Positions 8,252 to 16,661 of a DNA stretch of 64,000 nt are shown here, piece after piece. The notes under the pieces are model-generated. The model saw only the letters and a list, made by a program, of their open reading frames with translations, was not told where the DNA came from and ran no database searches. This stretch comes from Desulfovibrio sp. G11 (GTDB lineage: Bacteria; Desulfobacterota; Desulfovibrionia; Desulfovibrionales; Desulfovibrionaceae): the NCBI RefSeq assembly GCF_900243745.1, contig NZ_LT984798.1:1792501-1856500 (forward strand), written 5' to 3'. How positions within the stretch are numbered: position 1 is the first letter of the stretch; each line of letters starts with the position of its first letter. The position numbers were made by a program, and so were the translations under genes.

Positions 8252-11200
8252 ATGAATATCGCCTCCGTGTTTATCAGCCGCCCGGTCGCCACGGTGCTGC
8301 TCATGCTCGGCATGCTTTTTTTCGGCATAACGGGCTATAAAAACCTGCCTGTCAACCATCTGCCCAATGTGGACTTTCCTACCATCCAGGTCATGGCCGA
8401 CCTTGCGGGAGCCGACCCGGAAACCATGGCCGCTTCCGTAGCCACGCCGCTGGAAAAGGAATTTTTTACCATTGCGGGCATTGACTCCATTTCATCGGTC
8501 AACTCCACGGGCCGTACCCGCATTACCATCCAGTTCGCCCTGGACCGCAATATTGACGCGGCGGCTCTGGACGTGCAGTCGGCCATTGGCCTTGCCCAGC
8601 GGCGCATGCCAGCCAACATGACCACGCCGCCGAGCTTTCGCAAAGTGAACCCGGCCGACATGCCTATCCTGTACCTGCGTGTGTCGTCGCCCACTCTGCC
8701 GCTGTATGCTCTTAACGAATATGCCGATACCCTTATCGGCCAGCGTCTTTCCATGGTGGAAGGCGTGGCTCAGGTGGTGGTGTACGGGCAAAAGAAATAT
8801 GCCGTGCGGGTGCAGCTTGACCCGGATGAGCTGGCCTCGCGCGGGCTTGGCATTGACGAGGTTGCCGATGCCGTGGCCGCTGCCAACAGTATGCTGCCCA
8901 CCGGCTCTCTGGAAGGCGCGCAGCGGGCCAGTGCCATCAAGTCCTCGGGCCAGTTGCTCAATGCCCGCGCCTTTCAGGATACGGTGGTGGCCTACCGCAA
9001 CGGCGCGCCGGTACGGCTGCGCGACCTCGGGCAGGTGGTGGACAGCGTAAAGCAGGACAAGCAGCTTACCTGGGGTAACGGCGGCTCACCCGGCATCACC
9101 CTGGCTGTGGAGCGCCAGCCGGGAACCAATACCGTGCAGGTGGTGGACTCCATCCGCAAGCTTTTGCCGGGCCTTGAGCGTCAGTTGCCGCCGTCCGTTG
9201 CGCTGGAAGTTTTTTACGACCGCTCCGATTCCATCCGCCACTCTGTGGCGGATGTTAAGTTTACTTTGGTGCTTACGGTTTTTCTGGTGGTGCTGGTCAT
9301 TTTTGTTTTTCTGCGTAACCTGCCCGCCACCATAATTCCCAGCCTGGCCTTGCCCATGTCGGTCATTTCCACGTTTGCCGTCATGGCGGTGCTTGGCTAC
9401 AGCCTGGACAACCTTTCGCTCATGGCCCTGACTCTGGCCGTGGGCTTTGTGGTGGATGACGCCATCGTCATGCTCGAAAATATCGTGCGCCACCAGGAGA
9501 TGGGCAAGGATCCGCTTACGGCGGCCTATGATGGGTCGGCGGAAATCGGCTTCACCATCGTGTCCATGACGGTTTCGCTGGCGGCGGTGTTCATTCCCGT
9601 GCTGTTTATGGGCGGCATTGTGGGCCGTTTGTTCAGAGAGTTTGCTGTAGTCATCATTACGGCCATTCTGGCGTCGGGCGTGGTATCGCTTACGCTCACG
9701 CCCATGCTGTGCGCCTACTTTCTGAAGGCGCGGGGCGCGCACGCCGTGGGACGCACCGCCGGACAGGGCTTTTACGGCTTGCTTGAGCGCGGCTTTGACC
9801 GTCTGAACAGCCTGTACGCGCGTTCGCTGGATGTGGTGCTGCGCCACCGCCTGAAGACGCTCATGGCCTCCCTGTTCTTGCTGGCGTTCACCGGGTGGCT
9901 GGGGGCTGTCATGCCCAAGGGTTTTCTGCCCGTGGAGGATATGGGTATGCTGGTGGCCAGCACCGAGGCCGAGCAGGGCGTGTCATACGAGGGTATGGTG
10001 AGCGCACAGCGCAGCCTTGACCCTCTGCTGGAAAAAAATTCCCACCTGGCCGTGTACAACTCCATCGTGGGCATTGTGGGCGGCAGCCCGAGCATGAATA
10101 ACGGCATACTGCTCATGCCGCTCAAGCCGCACGACCAGCGCCCCGGCATCGAGCAGGTGGCCGAGCAGCTGCGGCGTGAACTGAATATTTCTCCCTCGTT
10201 GAGGGTTTTTGTGCGTGTGCCGCCGGCCATCAATATCGGCGGGCGTTCTTCAAAGGCTCTTTACCAGTACACGCTTTCCGGACCGGATATGGAAGCCCTG
10301 TACGACAGCGCCCAGGAAGTGGAAGAGGCCCTGCGCGCCCTGCCGCAGGTGCAGGACGTGAACAGCGACCTGCAACTGAAAAATCCCGAACTGCGCGTTA
10401 CCATTGACCGTAACCGTGCGGCGGCGCTGGGCGTAAGCCCGCACCAGATAGAGCTGGCCCTGCAATCGGCCTACGGGTCGCGCGAAATTTCAACAATCTA
10501 CGCGCCAACCAACGACTATACGGTTTTTGTGGAACTGCAAAAGAAATTCCAGCAGGACAGCTCGGCCCTGTCACGCCTGTACGTGCGCGCGGCAGACGGC
10601 AATCTTGTGCCACTGGACACCCTGGTAAAAATGGAGCCGGGCGTCGGTCCCATTGCCGTGAACCACAACGGCCAGTTTCCGGCAGTGACCATTTCTTACA
10701 ACCTGCGGCCCGGGGTATCTCTGGGGCAGGGCGTGGCCGCCGTGGAGGCCGTTGCCAGGCCGCTGCTGCCGGATACGGTCACTGCCGAATCGCAGGGCAC
10801 GGCGCAGGCCTTTCAAAGCTCGCTGACGGGCATGGGCTGGCTGCTGGTGCTGGCGATTGTGGTCATCTACCTGGTGCTGGGCATTCTGTATGAAAGCTTC
10901 ATCCATCCTCTGACCATTCTTTCGGGCCTGCCTTCAGCGGGTTTCGGCGCGCTGGCTACCCTGTGGCTGTTCGGCATGGACCTGAACCTGTATGGCTTTG
11001 TGGGCGTTATCATGCTGTTGGGCATTGTGAAGAAGAACGCCATCATGATGCTGGACTTCGCCCTTGAAGCGCAGCGCCATAATCCCGACATGGAGCCGCT
11101 TGAGGCCATTACGCGCGGTTGCCATGTGCGTTTCAGGCCTATCATGATGACCACGGTGGCGGCGCTTATGGGCGCGCTGCCCATTGCCATAGGCATCGGG

Positions 11201-11395
11201 GCCGGGGCCGAGGCACGGCGTCCTCTGGGGCTGGCTGTGGTCGGGGGACTTTGTTTTTCGCAGATCGTCACGCTCTATATCACTCCTGTGTACTATTATT
11301 ATATGGAAAAGATGTCGCGCTCACTGGGCAGGCGGTGGGGCGGCCGTTTCAGGCGGCCCAGGGCGGACGCGCCGGAGCTTGCCGCAAAGGACTGA
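8252..11395 (+). CDS. RND efflux transporter, inner-membrane permease (AcrB/MdtB/HAE1-like)
   Basis: Proton-driven tripartite efflux pump permease, 1047 residues, the normal HAE-1 length. The N-terminus (MNIASVFISRPVATVLLMLG) is the conserved first transmembrane helix. Two large periplasmic porter regions follow TM1 and TM7. The proton-relay aspartate pair is present in TM4 (VGFVVDDAIVMLEN, about residue 402), and a conserved lysine lies in the TM10 segment IVKKNAIMMLDFA. No membrane-fusion protein or TolC-like gene lies next to it, unlike most mexAB-type operons, so partners must be encoded elsewhere. The gene directly follows the TauE-like gene and may be co-expressed with it. The substrate cannot be predicted from sequence. 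Confidence 0.95.
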   Translation: MNIASVFISRPVATVLLMLGMLFFGITGYKNLPVNHLPNVDFPTIQVMADLAGADPETMAASVATPLEKEFFTIAGIDSISSVNSTGRTRITIQFALDRNIDAAALDVQSAIGLAQRRMPANMTTPPSFRKVNPADMPILYLRVSSPTLPLYALNEYADTLIGQRLSMVEGVAQVVVYGQKKYAVRVQLDPDELASRGLGIDEVADAVAAANSMLPTGSLEGAQRASAIKSSGQLLNARAFQDTVVAYRNGAPVRLRDLGQVVDSVKQDKQLTWGNGGSPGITLAVERQPGTNTVQVVDSIRKLLPGLERQLPPSVALEVFYDRSDSIRHSVADVKFTLVLTVFLVVLVIFVFLRNLPATIIPSLALPMSVISTFAVMAVLGYSLDNLSLMALTLAVGFVVDDAIVMLENIVRHQEMGKDPLTAAYDGSAEIGFTIVSMTVSLAAVFIPVLFMGGIVGRLFREFAVVIITAILASGVVSLTLTPMLCAYFLKARGAHAVGRTAGQGFYGLLERGFDRLNSLYARSLDVVLRHRLKTLMASLFLLAFTGWLGAVMPKGFLPVEDMGMLVASTEAEQGVSYEGMVSAQRSLDPLLEKNSHLAVYNSIVGIVGGSPSMNNGILLMPLKPHDQRPGIEQVAEQLRRELNISPSLRVFVRVPPAINIGGRSSKALYQYTLSGPDMEALYDSAQEVEEALRALPQVQDVNSDLQLKNPELRVTIDRNRAAALGVSPHQIELALQSAYGSREISTIYAPTNDYTVFVELQKKFQQDSSALSRLYVRAADGNLVPLDTLVKMEPGVGPIAVNHNGQFPAVTISYNLRPGVSLGQGVAAVEAVARPLLPDTVTAESQGTAQAFQSSLTGMGWLLVLAIVVIYLVLGILYESFIHPLTILSGLPSAGFGALATLWLFGMDLNLYGFVGVIMLLGIVKKNAIMMLDFALEAQRHNPDMEPLEAITRGCHVRFRPIMMTTVAALMGALPIAIGIGAGAEARRPLGLAVVGGLCFSQIVTLYITPVYYYYMEKMSRSLGRRWGGRFRRPRADAPELAAKD

Positions 11396-11541
11396 AGCGG
11401 GTACACAGCGCGAAGCGCCCATAGAAATTTTTGCTGCGTGCTCCAAGCGCGCGGCGTCCGGTAAAAACAGCATCCGCCCGCGCCTTGCGCATTGTGTACC
11501 GGCGGCATGAAAGCCCGGCGGCATGCCGCAATGGAGACCGC

Positions 11542-12327
11542 ATGATTTCACAAGATATGTCCTCACCCCTTGAAGCTCCTGTCTGCCGTCGTTGCGGCAT
11601 GTGCTGTCTGCGTGGCGGCCCCACCCTCATGCAGGCGGATCTGCCGCGCCTCACAGGAGGTGTACTTACCCTTGAGACGCTTATATGCCTGCGCGCGGGG
11701 GAGTGGGCGCGTGACGATGCGCGGGGCGAGCTGCGCCCGCTTGACCGGGAGTGCATCAAGGTGGCAGGGCTTGGCGGCCAGGCACACCCCTGGCGTTGCC
11801 GTTTTTACCGCGACGCTTCGGGCTGCGCCATTTACGCCCACCGCCCGGTGCAGTGCTCGGCTCTGTTCTGCATGAATACGGACCCGCTGGAAGACCTGCT
11901 GGCCCGCGAGCCTCTGCTTGACCGCGCAAAGGCTCTGGAGGCGCTGGCCTCTCTGGCGCATATACCAGGTTTTTACGGAATGCCCGATGGGACCCGCGCC
12001 CTTCTGCCCGACCTTGTGACCGCCCACGAAGAGCAGAATCCCGTGGCTCCCGTACTTGAGGCTGCGGTGCGTCTTGGCTTCGCGCCCAAGGGGGCGAGCG
12101 GCGTAACCGGAGAAGAGACCACGATGGAAGAGAGCGAACGCCAAAACCTGCTGGACGGTATCAGCAAGGCCGTGCGCACAGAGGCGGCTTTTCGCGATCT
12201 GTGTGTGGAGCGCGCAGGCATACCCGCCGCCATACTGCCTTTTCTTTTGGGGCGGCCCATGGCCGATCTGCTGGCCGAGGTCGGGCTGCGCCCGGCGGCT
12301 ACTACCCCGGAGCGGTCTCTGCTGTAA
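11542..12327 (+). CDS. YkgJ-like cysteine-cluster (CxxCxxCC) protein
   Basis: 261-residue protein with an N-terminal CRRCGMCC cluster (about residues 15-22) and further conserved cysteines in CIKVA, WRCRFY and GCAIYAHRPVQCSALFC, the pattern of the YkgJ/UPF0153 zinc- or iron-binding family. The RP.QC motif is the family hallmark. The C-terminal ~100 residues are mostly helical with no recognised domain. The start ATG at 11542 has GGAG 6 bases upstream. Function is unknown in the family. It stands alone between the RND permease and ribBA. Confidence 0.8.
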   Translation: MISQDMSSPLEAPVCRRCGMCCLRGGPTLMQADLPRLTGGVLTLETLICLRAGEWARDDARGELRPLDRECIKVAGLGGQAHPWRCRFYRDASGCAIYAHRPVQCSALFCMNTDPLEDLLAREPLLDRAKALEALASLAHIPGFYGMPDGTRALLPDLVTAHEEQNPVAPVLEAAVRLGFAPKGASGVTGEETTMEESERQNLLDGISKAVRTEAAFRDLCVERAGIPAAILPFLLGRPMADLLAEVGLRPAATTPERSLL

Positions 12328-12512
12328 GGTGCATGCGGCGGCAGCGTCGCGCGAGTTTCACCGTAGCAGCCAGCCCGGTGTATACCCGCTTTCTGTGCGG
12401 CGGATCATGCGATTACTGCGCGACGGAGCGTCAAGCCTTTTCCGGCCGGTAACCGCTTGTGCCGGGGCATGCCGGAGCCTCCGGCACAGGGCCTGGGAGC
12501 TGCCGCGCTTGG

Positions 12513-12555
12513 TTGACAGAAGGCCGTCACGGTCCTACCTTACATAAATTATAAT
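12513..12555 (+). promoter_or_regulatory. Possible promoter boxes upstream of ribBA
   Basis: A consensus -35 box TTGACA (12513-12518) and a consensus -10 box TATAAT (12550-12555) are both present, but 31 bases apart, too far for one sigma70 promoter. Each may belong to a different promoter, for example TATAAT with a weak -35. I did not find a recognisable FMN riboswitch in the 267-base gap. Confidence 0.35.
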
Positions 12556-12594
12556 ATTCACAGCCCGCGCCACGGGCCAAACGAAGGAAGCATC

Positions 12595-13809
12595 ATGCCA
12601 TTGTGCAGCATTGAGGAAGCCGTTGCCGATATCAAACAGGGCAAAATGGTCATTCTTGTGGACGACGAAGGCCGGGAGAATGAAGGCGACCTGACCATGG
12701 CCGCGGAATTTGTCACCCCCGAGGCCATCAACTTTATGGCTAAATACGGGCGGGGCCTTATCTGCCTGCCTATGTCGCCGGAGATGATCGACCGGCTTGA
12801 CCTGCCCCTTATGACGCAGCGCAACGGCTCGCGTTTCGGCACCAACTTCACCATTTCCATTGAGGCCCGCGAGGGCGTTACCACGGGTATTTCCGCTGCG
12901 GACCGTGCCACCACCATTCTGGCCGCCGTTGGCGATGATGTGCGCCCCGACGACCTTGTGACGCCGGGGCATGTTTTTCCCCTGCGCGCCAAAGCCGGGG
13001 GTGTACTTTCGCGCGCAGGGCAGACCGAAGGCGGCGTGGACCTGTCGAAACTGGCCGGGCTGAAGCCCGCCTCGGTTATCTGCGAGATCATGCGGGATGA
13101 CGGAACAATGGCCCGCATGCCCGATCTGGAAACTTTTGCTGAAGAGCACGGTCTCAAGATTGTGGCCGTCAAGGATATCATCCGCCACCGCCTCAACCGG
13201 GGGCAGGTATCTGTGCGCAATGTGGCCAAGGCCCATCTGCCCACGAGGTTCGGTGATTTCACGGTATATGCCTATGAAAGCGAAACCGAGCAGGGTACGC
13301 ATCTGGCTCTGGTCAAGGGCGACCTCTCCGGGCCGGAGCCTGTGCTTGCCCGCGTACACAGCGAATGCCTCACGGGCGATGCCCTGGGATCGCTGCGTTG
13401 CGATTGCGGTGGTCAACTCGGCGCGGCCCTGCGGCAGATAGAAAAAGAAGGGCGCGGCGCGCTGCTGTATATGCGCCAGGAAGGACGCGGCATAGGCCTT
13501 GCCAATAAAATACGCGCCTATGCTCTTCAGGACGAAGGCTACGACACCGTAGAAGCCAACCGCAAGCTGGGCTTTCCCCCGGATCTGCGGGATTACGGAA
13601 CCGGCGCGCAGATGCTGGTTGACCTGGGCATACACAAGGTGCGTCTGCTGACCAACAATCCCAAAAAAATTGTGGGGCTTTCCGGTTACGGCATCGAAAT
13701 TGTCGAAAGAGTGCCCATTGAAATGGACGCCTGCCCTGAAAATGAGCACTACCTGCGCACCAAGAAAGAAAAAATGCAGCATATGCTGCACTGCTCCTGC
13801 TGCCGTTAA
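12595..13809 (+). CDS. ribBA: Bifunctional 3,4-dihydroxy-2-butanone-4-phosphate synthase / GTP cyclohydrolase II
   Basis: Supplies both starting units of riboflavin: RibB converts ribulose-5-phosphate to dihydroxybutanone phosphate, and RibA opens GTP. 404 residues. The DHBP synthase domain (about 1-205) shows [11 protein letters not shown] and the GHVFPL and [11 protein letters not shown] motifs. The GTP cyclohydrolase II domain (about 206-400) has the zinc site [16 protein letters not shown], the RQEGRGIG loop, and [15 protein letters not shown]. Both active sites look intact. The start has AAGGAAG about 6 bases upstream. No other rib genes are adjacent. It ends with a Cys-rich tail (CSCC). 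Confidence 0.97.
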   Translation: MPLCSIEEAVADIKQGKMVILVDDEGRENEGDLTMAAEFVTPEAINFMAKYGRGLICLPMSPEMIDRLDLPLMTQRNGSRFGTNFTISIEAREGVTTGISAADRATTILAAVGDDVRPDDLVTPGHVFPLRAKAGGVLSRAGQTEGGVDLSKLAGLKPASVICEIMRDDGTMARMPDLETFAEEHGLKIVAVKDIIRHRLNRGQVSVRNVAKAHLPTRFGDFTVYAYESETEQGTHLALVKGDLSGPEPVLARVHSECLTGDALGSLRCDCGGQLGAALRQIEKEGRGALLYMRQEGRGIGLANKIRAYALQDEGYDTVEANRKLGFPPDLRDYGTGAQMLVDLGIHKVRLLTNNPKKIVGLSGYGIEIVERVPIEMDACPENEHYLRTKKEKMQHMLHCSCCR

Positions 13810-14235
13810 GGGCTTCTTTTCCGGTTTTGCCATTGGGTATGCCGGACGATTCATTGCCGTCAGGCCAGGCAAGCGGCCTGGCGGCAGTAAGTTGCGAGGG
13901 GGCTATGCCGCCTGCCGCGGCTGTATTCCAGGCTTCCCGGTGTGGAGCCGCAGGGTTTTCGGGTCGCTGCTGCCGGCAGCATTGTGGGAGACTGCTTTTT
14001 TGAGCATGTCGGCTTTGCGAACAGGGGTTCCCAAAGCTGCAAGACGCTCACTATGGCGTTTATCCGCACAGATCACTGTGCCTGCGCCTCTGTGGCGGAC
14101 GGCTGTGTGTGCAGCCGTCAGGGCGATTTCAACGTGAAATCGCCCTAAAAAAACAGGACCGCCCTTTGACCCCGGCGTGCCGCCCTGATGCTCAGGCCGG
14201 CACGGGGCAGCGGTTCATACTTCAGGGAGTACTGC
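13810..14235 (+). other. Intergenic region with inverted repeats
   Basis: About 425 bases after ribBA with no convincing gene. Open frames here are Arg/Cys-rich and lack ribosome-binding sites. A perfect 12-bp inverted repeat lies at 14120-14146, described separately. Confidence 0.4.
14120..14146 (+). repeat. Perfect 12-bp inverted repeat
   Basis: Arms AGGGCGATTTCA and TGAAATCGCCCT flank a 3-base loop and are followed by TAAAAAAAC. The A-run after the stem means it is not a canonical terminator for rightward transcription. On the other strand the T-run precedes the stem. It lies 90 bases before the cytochrome-like gene, so an mRNA leader or stability element is possible. Confidence 0.55.
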
Positions 14236-14811
14236 ATGACCGTAAAGGAAAAGATTGTGGCTCAGGGCGTGCTGTTGTGGCGTTTTCTGGGTTTTTTCCA
14301 GCCGCCCCTGTTGCGCTGTATCCATGCCGCCGTGATCGCATTTGTACTTTTGCAGTTCCTGACCAGCATGGTCATGGTGGTGACTGTGGAAGGCCCCTCG
14401 GGCCTGGCCTGGATACACATTATCTCAGGCATGGCCCTGTGCCTGCTGGGTATCGCCCTTGTGACGCTCAGCATCAGAAAGCGCGGCTTGCGCAACTTTT
14501 TCCCCTACCTGTGGGGCGATATGGAGCAGCTTGGCAAGGATATGCGCGCTGCGGCACAGTTCAAGATGGTTGGTCCCCGCCCCAAAGGCCTGCCCGCATG
14601 TATCCAGGGCCTTGGCATGGGAGCGCTGCTGCTGGCTGTGTTTACCGGCCTGTGGTGGTTTGACGACTGGAGCAATGACCGCCTTGGTCTTACCGCCCTG
14701 AGCGTACACAAGTTTTTTGCCTGGGCTATGGTTGCCTATCTTGCAGGACACGGCGGCATGGCGCTGGCCCATTTTGCCATATGGCAGAAAAAGACGGCGC
14801 CCAAGAAATAG
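14236..14811 (+). CDS. Cytochrome b-like four-helix membrane protein
   Basis: 191-residue membrane protein with about four hydrophobic segments. Histidines are positioned as in b-type cytochromes: CIHAAV in TM1, WIHIISG in TM2, VHKFFAW in TM3 and GHGGMALAHF in TM4. This resembles the cytochrome b561 / Ni-Fe-hydrogenase b subunit fold with two bis-His hemes, so a quinone-linked electron transfer role is possible. The start at 14236 has GGGAG 6 bases upstream. No redox partner gene is adjacent. Assignment to a named complex is not possible from sequence. Confidence 0.65.
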   Translation: MTVKEKIVAQGVLLWRFLGFFQPPLLRCIHAAVIAFVLLQFLTSMVMVVTVEGPSGLAWIHIISGMALCLLGIALVTLSIRKRGLRNFFPYLWGDMEQLGKDMRAAAQFKMVGPRPKGLPACIQGLGMGALLLAVFTGLWWFDDWSNDRLGLTALSVHKFFAWAMVAYLAGHGGMALAHFAIWQKKTAPKK

Positions 14812-14863
14812 CGCTTAGCGCACGTTGGCAAGAATAGAGCGCATTTTATGCGTGAAATGCTTT

Positions 14864-14903
14864 GTGGGGGAGGGAACCTTTTACAAAAGGTTCCCTCCCC
14901 CAC
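14864..14903. repeat. 40-bp near-perfect palindrome (copy 1)
   Basis: A 40-base palindrome starting GTGGGGGAGGGAACC, with mirror-image right arm and a TTTT/AAAA centre. Only the two central bases break the symmetry. It has the same length and design as elements at 16544-16583 and 52103-52142. It may act as a bidirectional terminator downstream of the cytochrome-like gene. Confidence 0.7.
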
Positions 14904-14990
14904 GTCCCCACCCCCTAAGGCATTTATTTCTGTTGTAATCTGCCCCTAACGCTGCACGAGAGTGTAGCGCCTGACCTGAGACGAAAAGCC

Positions 14991-15042
14991 CAAACGCCGC
15001 AAGCCCGGTATGTCCAAAGACATGCCGGGCTTGCGGCGTTTG
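14991..15042 (+). repeat. Hairpin with 24-bp stem
   Basis: A 24-bp stem (5' arm CAAACGCCGCAAGCCCGG then TATGTC) closes a 4-base CAAA loop, with a single G-U type pair and no bulges. No T-run follows directly. Such long stems in Desulfovibrio intergenic DNA usually act as terminators or as repeat elements. Confidence 0.6.
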
Positions 15043-15063
15043 AGCCGGAAATCCGCGAAAGGT

Positions 15064-15088
15064 GTTGATCTGATATGAGCAGATCAAC
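15064..15088 (+). repeat. 9-bp inverted repeat
   Basis: GTTGATCTG and CAGATCAAC are separated by 7 bases. The adjoining sequence TTTGAAAAGTTGTACTGCTCTA resembles CAAAGTTGATCTGCTCTA at 27841 and AAAGTTAATCCGCTCCA near 41474, part of a dispersed intergenic motif. Confidence 0.45.
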
Positions 15089-15414
15089 TTTGAAAAGTTG
15101 TACTGCTCTAAAAGTCCTTGCTGCCAAATGCCCGCAAGGCGAACCTGCTTCGCCGACAGGCAAACATTTGAAAGTAAATATACTATAAGATACTTGAATA
15201 AAAAGATTTTTGTCCTTTTTGCACAGGTAGAAATATTTACAATACAGCGATTTTACAGTGTTTATTTTTCAAGGTTGCCCCAAACGGCTCCTTTGTTTCT
15301 ATAAAATCCGCGCCAGCCGGGCGTTTTACATGACTGAACCAGTCCAGTCTTACAGGATATTGCGCGTGAGCCATGCTCTCTCCCAAATCGCAATCGCGTA
15401 AATAAGGAGGGTAT

Positions 15415-15767
15415 ATGGCGGCAACTACCGGCAAAAGTAACGGACACTTGGGCATCAGTCATCCTTTCGGGGCCAGGCACGGCACACCTGTGGCGGGCAG
15501 GGGAACGAACGAGCGCAGCAGTCATTGGCAGACAGAATGTACGGGGCGAAAAAAGACCCGCTGGCACAGCCCTTGCCCGTGTCGCCGGACGCGCCGCTGC
15601 AAGAGCGCATGTACGCTGAAAGCGTGTCCGACGTGGTGGCGCGGCATGCCGCGAAAACGCATGACCTGAAGCCCTTTGTCTTACATCTTGAAGCGGAGGT
15701 TCCCTACGAAATTCTGCAAAAAGCACAACGATACGAAACCGCTGATAAGCCCCTGGTGCTTCCGTAG
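15415..15767 (+). pseudogene. Small ORF, frame interrupted or frameshifted; unknown function
   Basis: A strong ribosome-binding site (AAGGAGG) precedes ATG 15415. That frame gives MAATTGKSNGHLGISHPFG but degrades into Arg/Cys/Trp-rich sequence and stops at 15669. The -1 frame, open from about 15438 to a stop at 15767, gives a much more protein-like sequence ending in HLEAEVPYEILQKAQRYETA. A canonical slippery heptamer A AAA AAG sits in the first frame at 15549-15555; a -1 slip there would join the two frames into a protein of about 117 residues. A homopolymer indel, a decayed gene, or an independent start (TTG 15525 or ATG 15537) are alternatives. No family recognised. Confidence 0.4.
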
Positions 15768-15816
15768 CTGATCTGCTGAAGGGTGGACTTTCTTTCGCCC
15801 TTCAGCAGGCTTCGCC

Positions 15817-16293
15817 TCACATGCCAAATATGGCGAGCATCAGAATTAAAAAGGTGGGTTCGAGGACAAGCACCAGAAAAAAGACACAGAGGGGAATCTT
15901 CAGCAAAGCGGTGTAGCCGTTCATGCGGTCAAAAAAGAACAGGGAAAAGGGCAGGGCCATCAGCGCGGACTTGAAGGCTGTGACGAGCAGTCGTAGGTAG
16001 ATACGGGCCGAATACTCAAGGTTCAGCATGGTTTGCAACTGTGTTATTTCATTGCGTGAAGGGTCTGCGCTAAGAAAGGCCGCAAAGGCCATGCAGTATA
16101 TAGGCAAGGAGGTGGCAAGGCCAAAACCCCTCAGAAAGACCAGACAGCCTGCAAAGCCGTACAGGAAGGTGAAGACTGCATAGGGGCTGGAGCCATGCAT
16201 CACCCACCACCAGTTGAGCATAGCAATAAGGCACAGGGGCCATGCACGTTCTATAACAATCCCTATGAATGTGCTCATTTTTTCCAGAGTCAT
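15817..16293 (-). CDS. Small membrane protein, unknown function
   Basis: 158 residues with four or five hydrophobic segments, including WPLCLIAMLNWWWVM near the N-terminus and a C-terminal pair ending in LVLEPTFLILMLAIFGM. No motif or family is recognised. The start at 16293 (MTLEKMSTFIG) is chosen because GGAG lies 6 bases upstream; in-frame starts further up, such as 16380, lack this. It stands alone on the minus strand between two palindrome-rich spacers. Confidence 0.6.
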   Translation of the reverse strand: MTLEKMSTFIGIVIERAWPLCLIAMLNWWWVMHGSSPYAVFTFLYGFAGCLVFLRGFGLATSLPIYCMAFAAFLSADPSRNEITQLQTMLNLEYSARIYLRLLVTAFKSALMALPFSLFFFDRMNGYTALLKIPLCVFFLVLVLEPTFLILMLAIFGM

Positions 16294-16543
16294 GCCAGTC
16301 TCCATTGTTTCGGCTTCCGGCTTTGACGGCGATATTTTTATAGCAATACTGCGGCACTGGCACAAGAATTGGACGCGCATGGGCGCGGTTCACGCATGGC
16401 CCTCTTGCCGGGGCCTTTGGGTGTTGCATGGAGTCTTTTTACTTGAAGCCAGGGTGATGTCTGGAGGCGCTGCTTTTGGGATTTTCGTTTCAGGTCAGGA
16501 GAATTCCTGTAACAGATTGAAGCAGGAATAAAGGTTTTAGGAT

Positions 16544-16583
16544 GTGGGGGAGGGACCCTTTTGCAAAAGGGTCCCTCCCCCAC
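16544..16583. repeat. 40-bp perfect palindrome (copy 2)
   Basis: Every base of the 40 pairs with its mirror: the left half begins GTGGGGGAGGGACCC and runs into TTTTG, and the right half is its exact reverse complement. It differs from copy 1 (14864-14903) by matched changes in both arms (ACCC/GGGT against AACC/GGTT). Confidence 0.75.
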
Positions 16584-16602
16584 AAAGCTCTTCACCGTAA
16601 AA

Positions 16603-16633
16603 ATGCTCTGTGGGGTCCCTCCCCACAGAGCAT
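16603..16633 (-). terminator. Intrinsic terminator after the EPSP-synthase-like gene
   Basis: On the minus strand a 13-bp stem (ATGCTCTGTGGGG and its complement, 5-base loop) is followed by a run of T, about 30 bases beyond the stop of the gene at 16662. Confidence 0.65.
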
Positions 16634-16661
16634 TTCAAAGTAAATTGTCTTCGGCACTGCC

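Larger units (their letters stand above)
14904..15414. other. Gene-free region with dispersed repeat and large hairpins
   Basis: About 510 bases without a convincing gene. It holds a block (about 14948-15110) that shares short motifs with 27742-27860, a 24-bp stem hairpin (14991-15042) and a 9-bp hairpin (15064-15088). From 15165 to 15260 it becomes AT-rich, possibly promoter sequence for the small ORF at 15415. Confidence 0.5.
16294..16661. other. Intergenic region with palindromes
   Basis: About 370 bases holding two inverted repeats (16544-16583 and 16603-16633) and no convincing gene. Confidence 0.5.

Noticed and set aside
12328..12594. Possible FMN riboswitch before ribBA
   Set aside because: I could not match the conserved AGGGGCA / ACCGGCGGT-type blocks of the RFN element in the gap.
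14120..14146. Intrinsic terminator for ribBA
   Set aside because: The stem is perfect but is followed by A, not T, on the plus strand, and on the minus strand the T-run comes before the stem; kept only as an inverted repeat.
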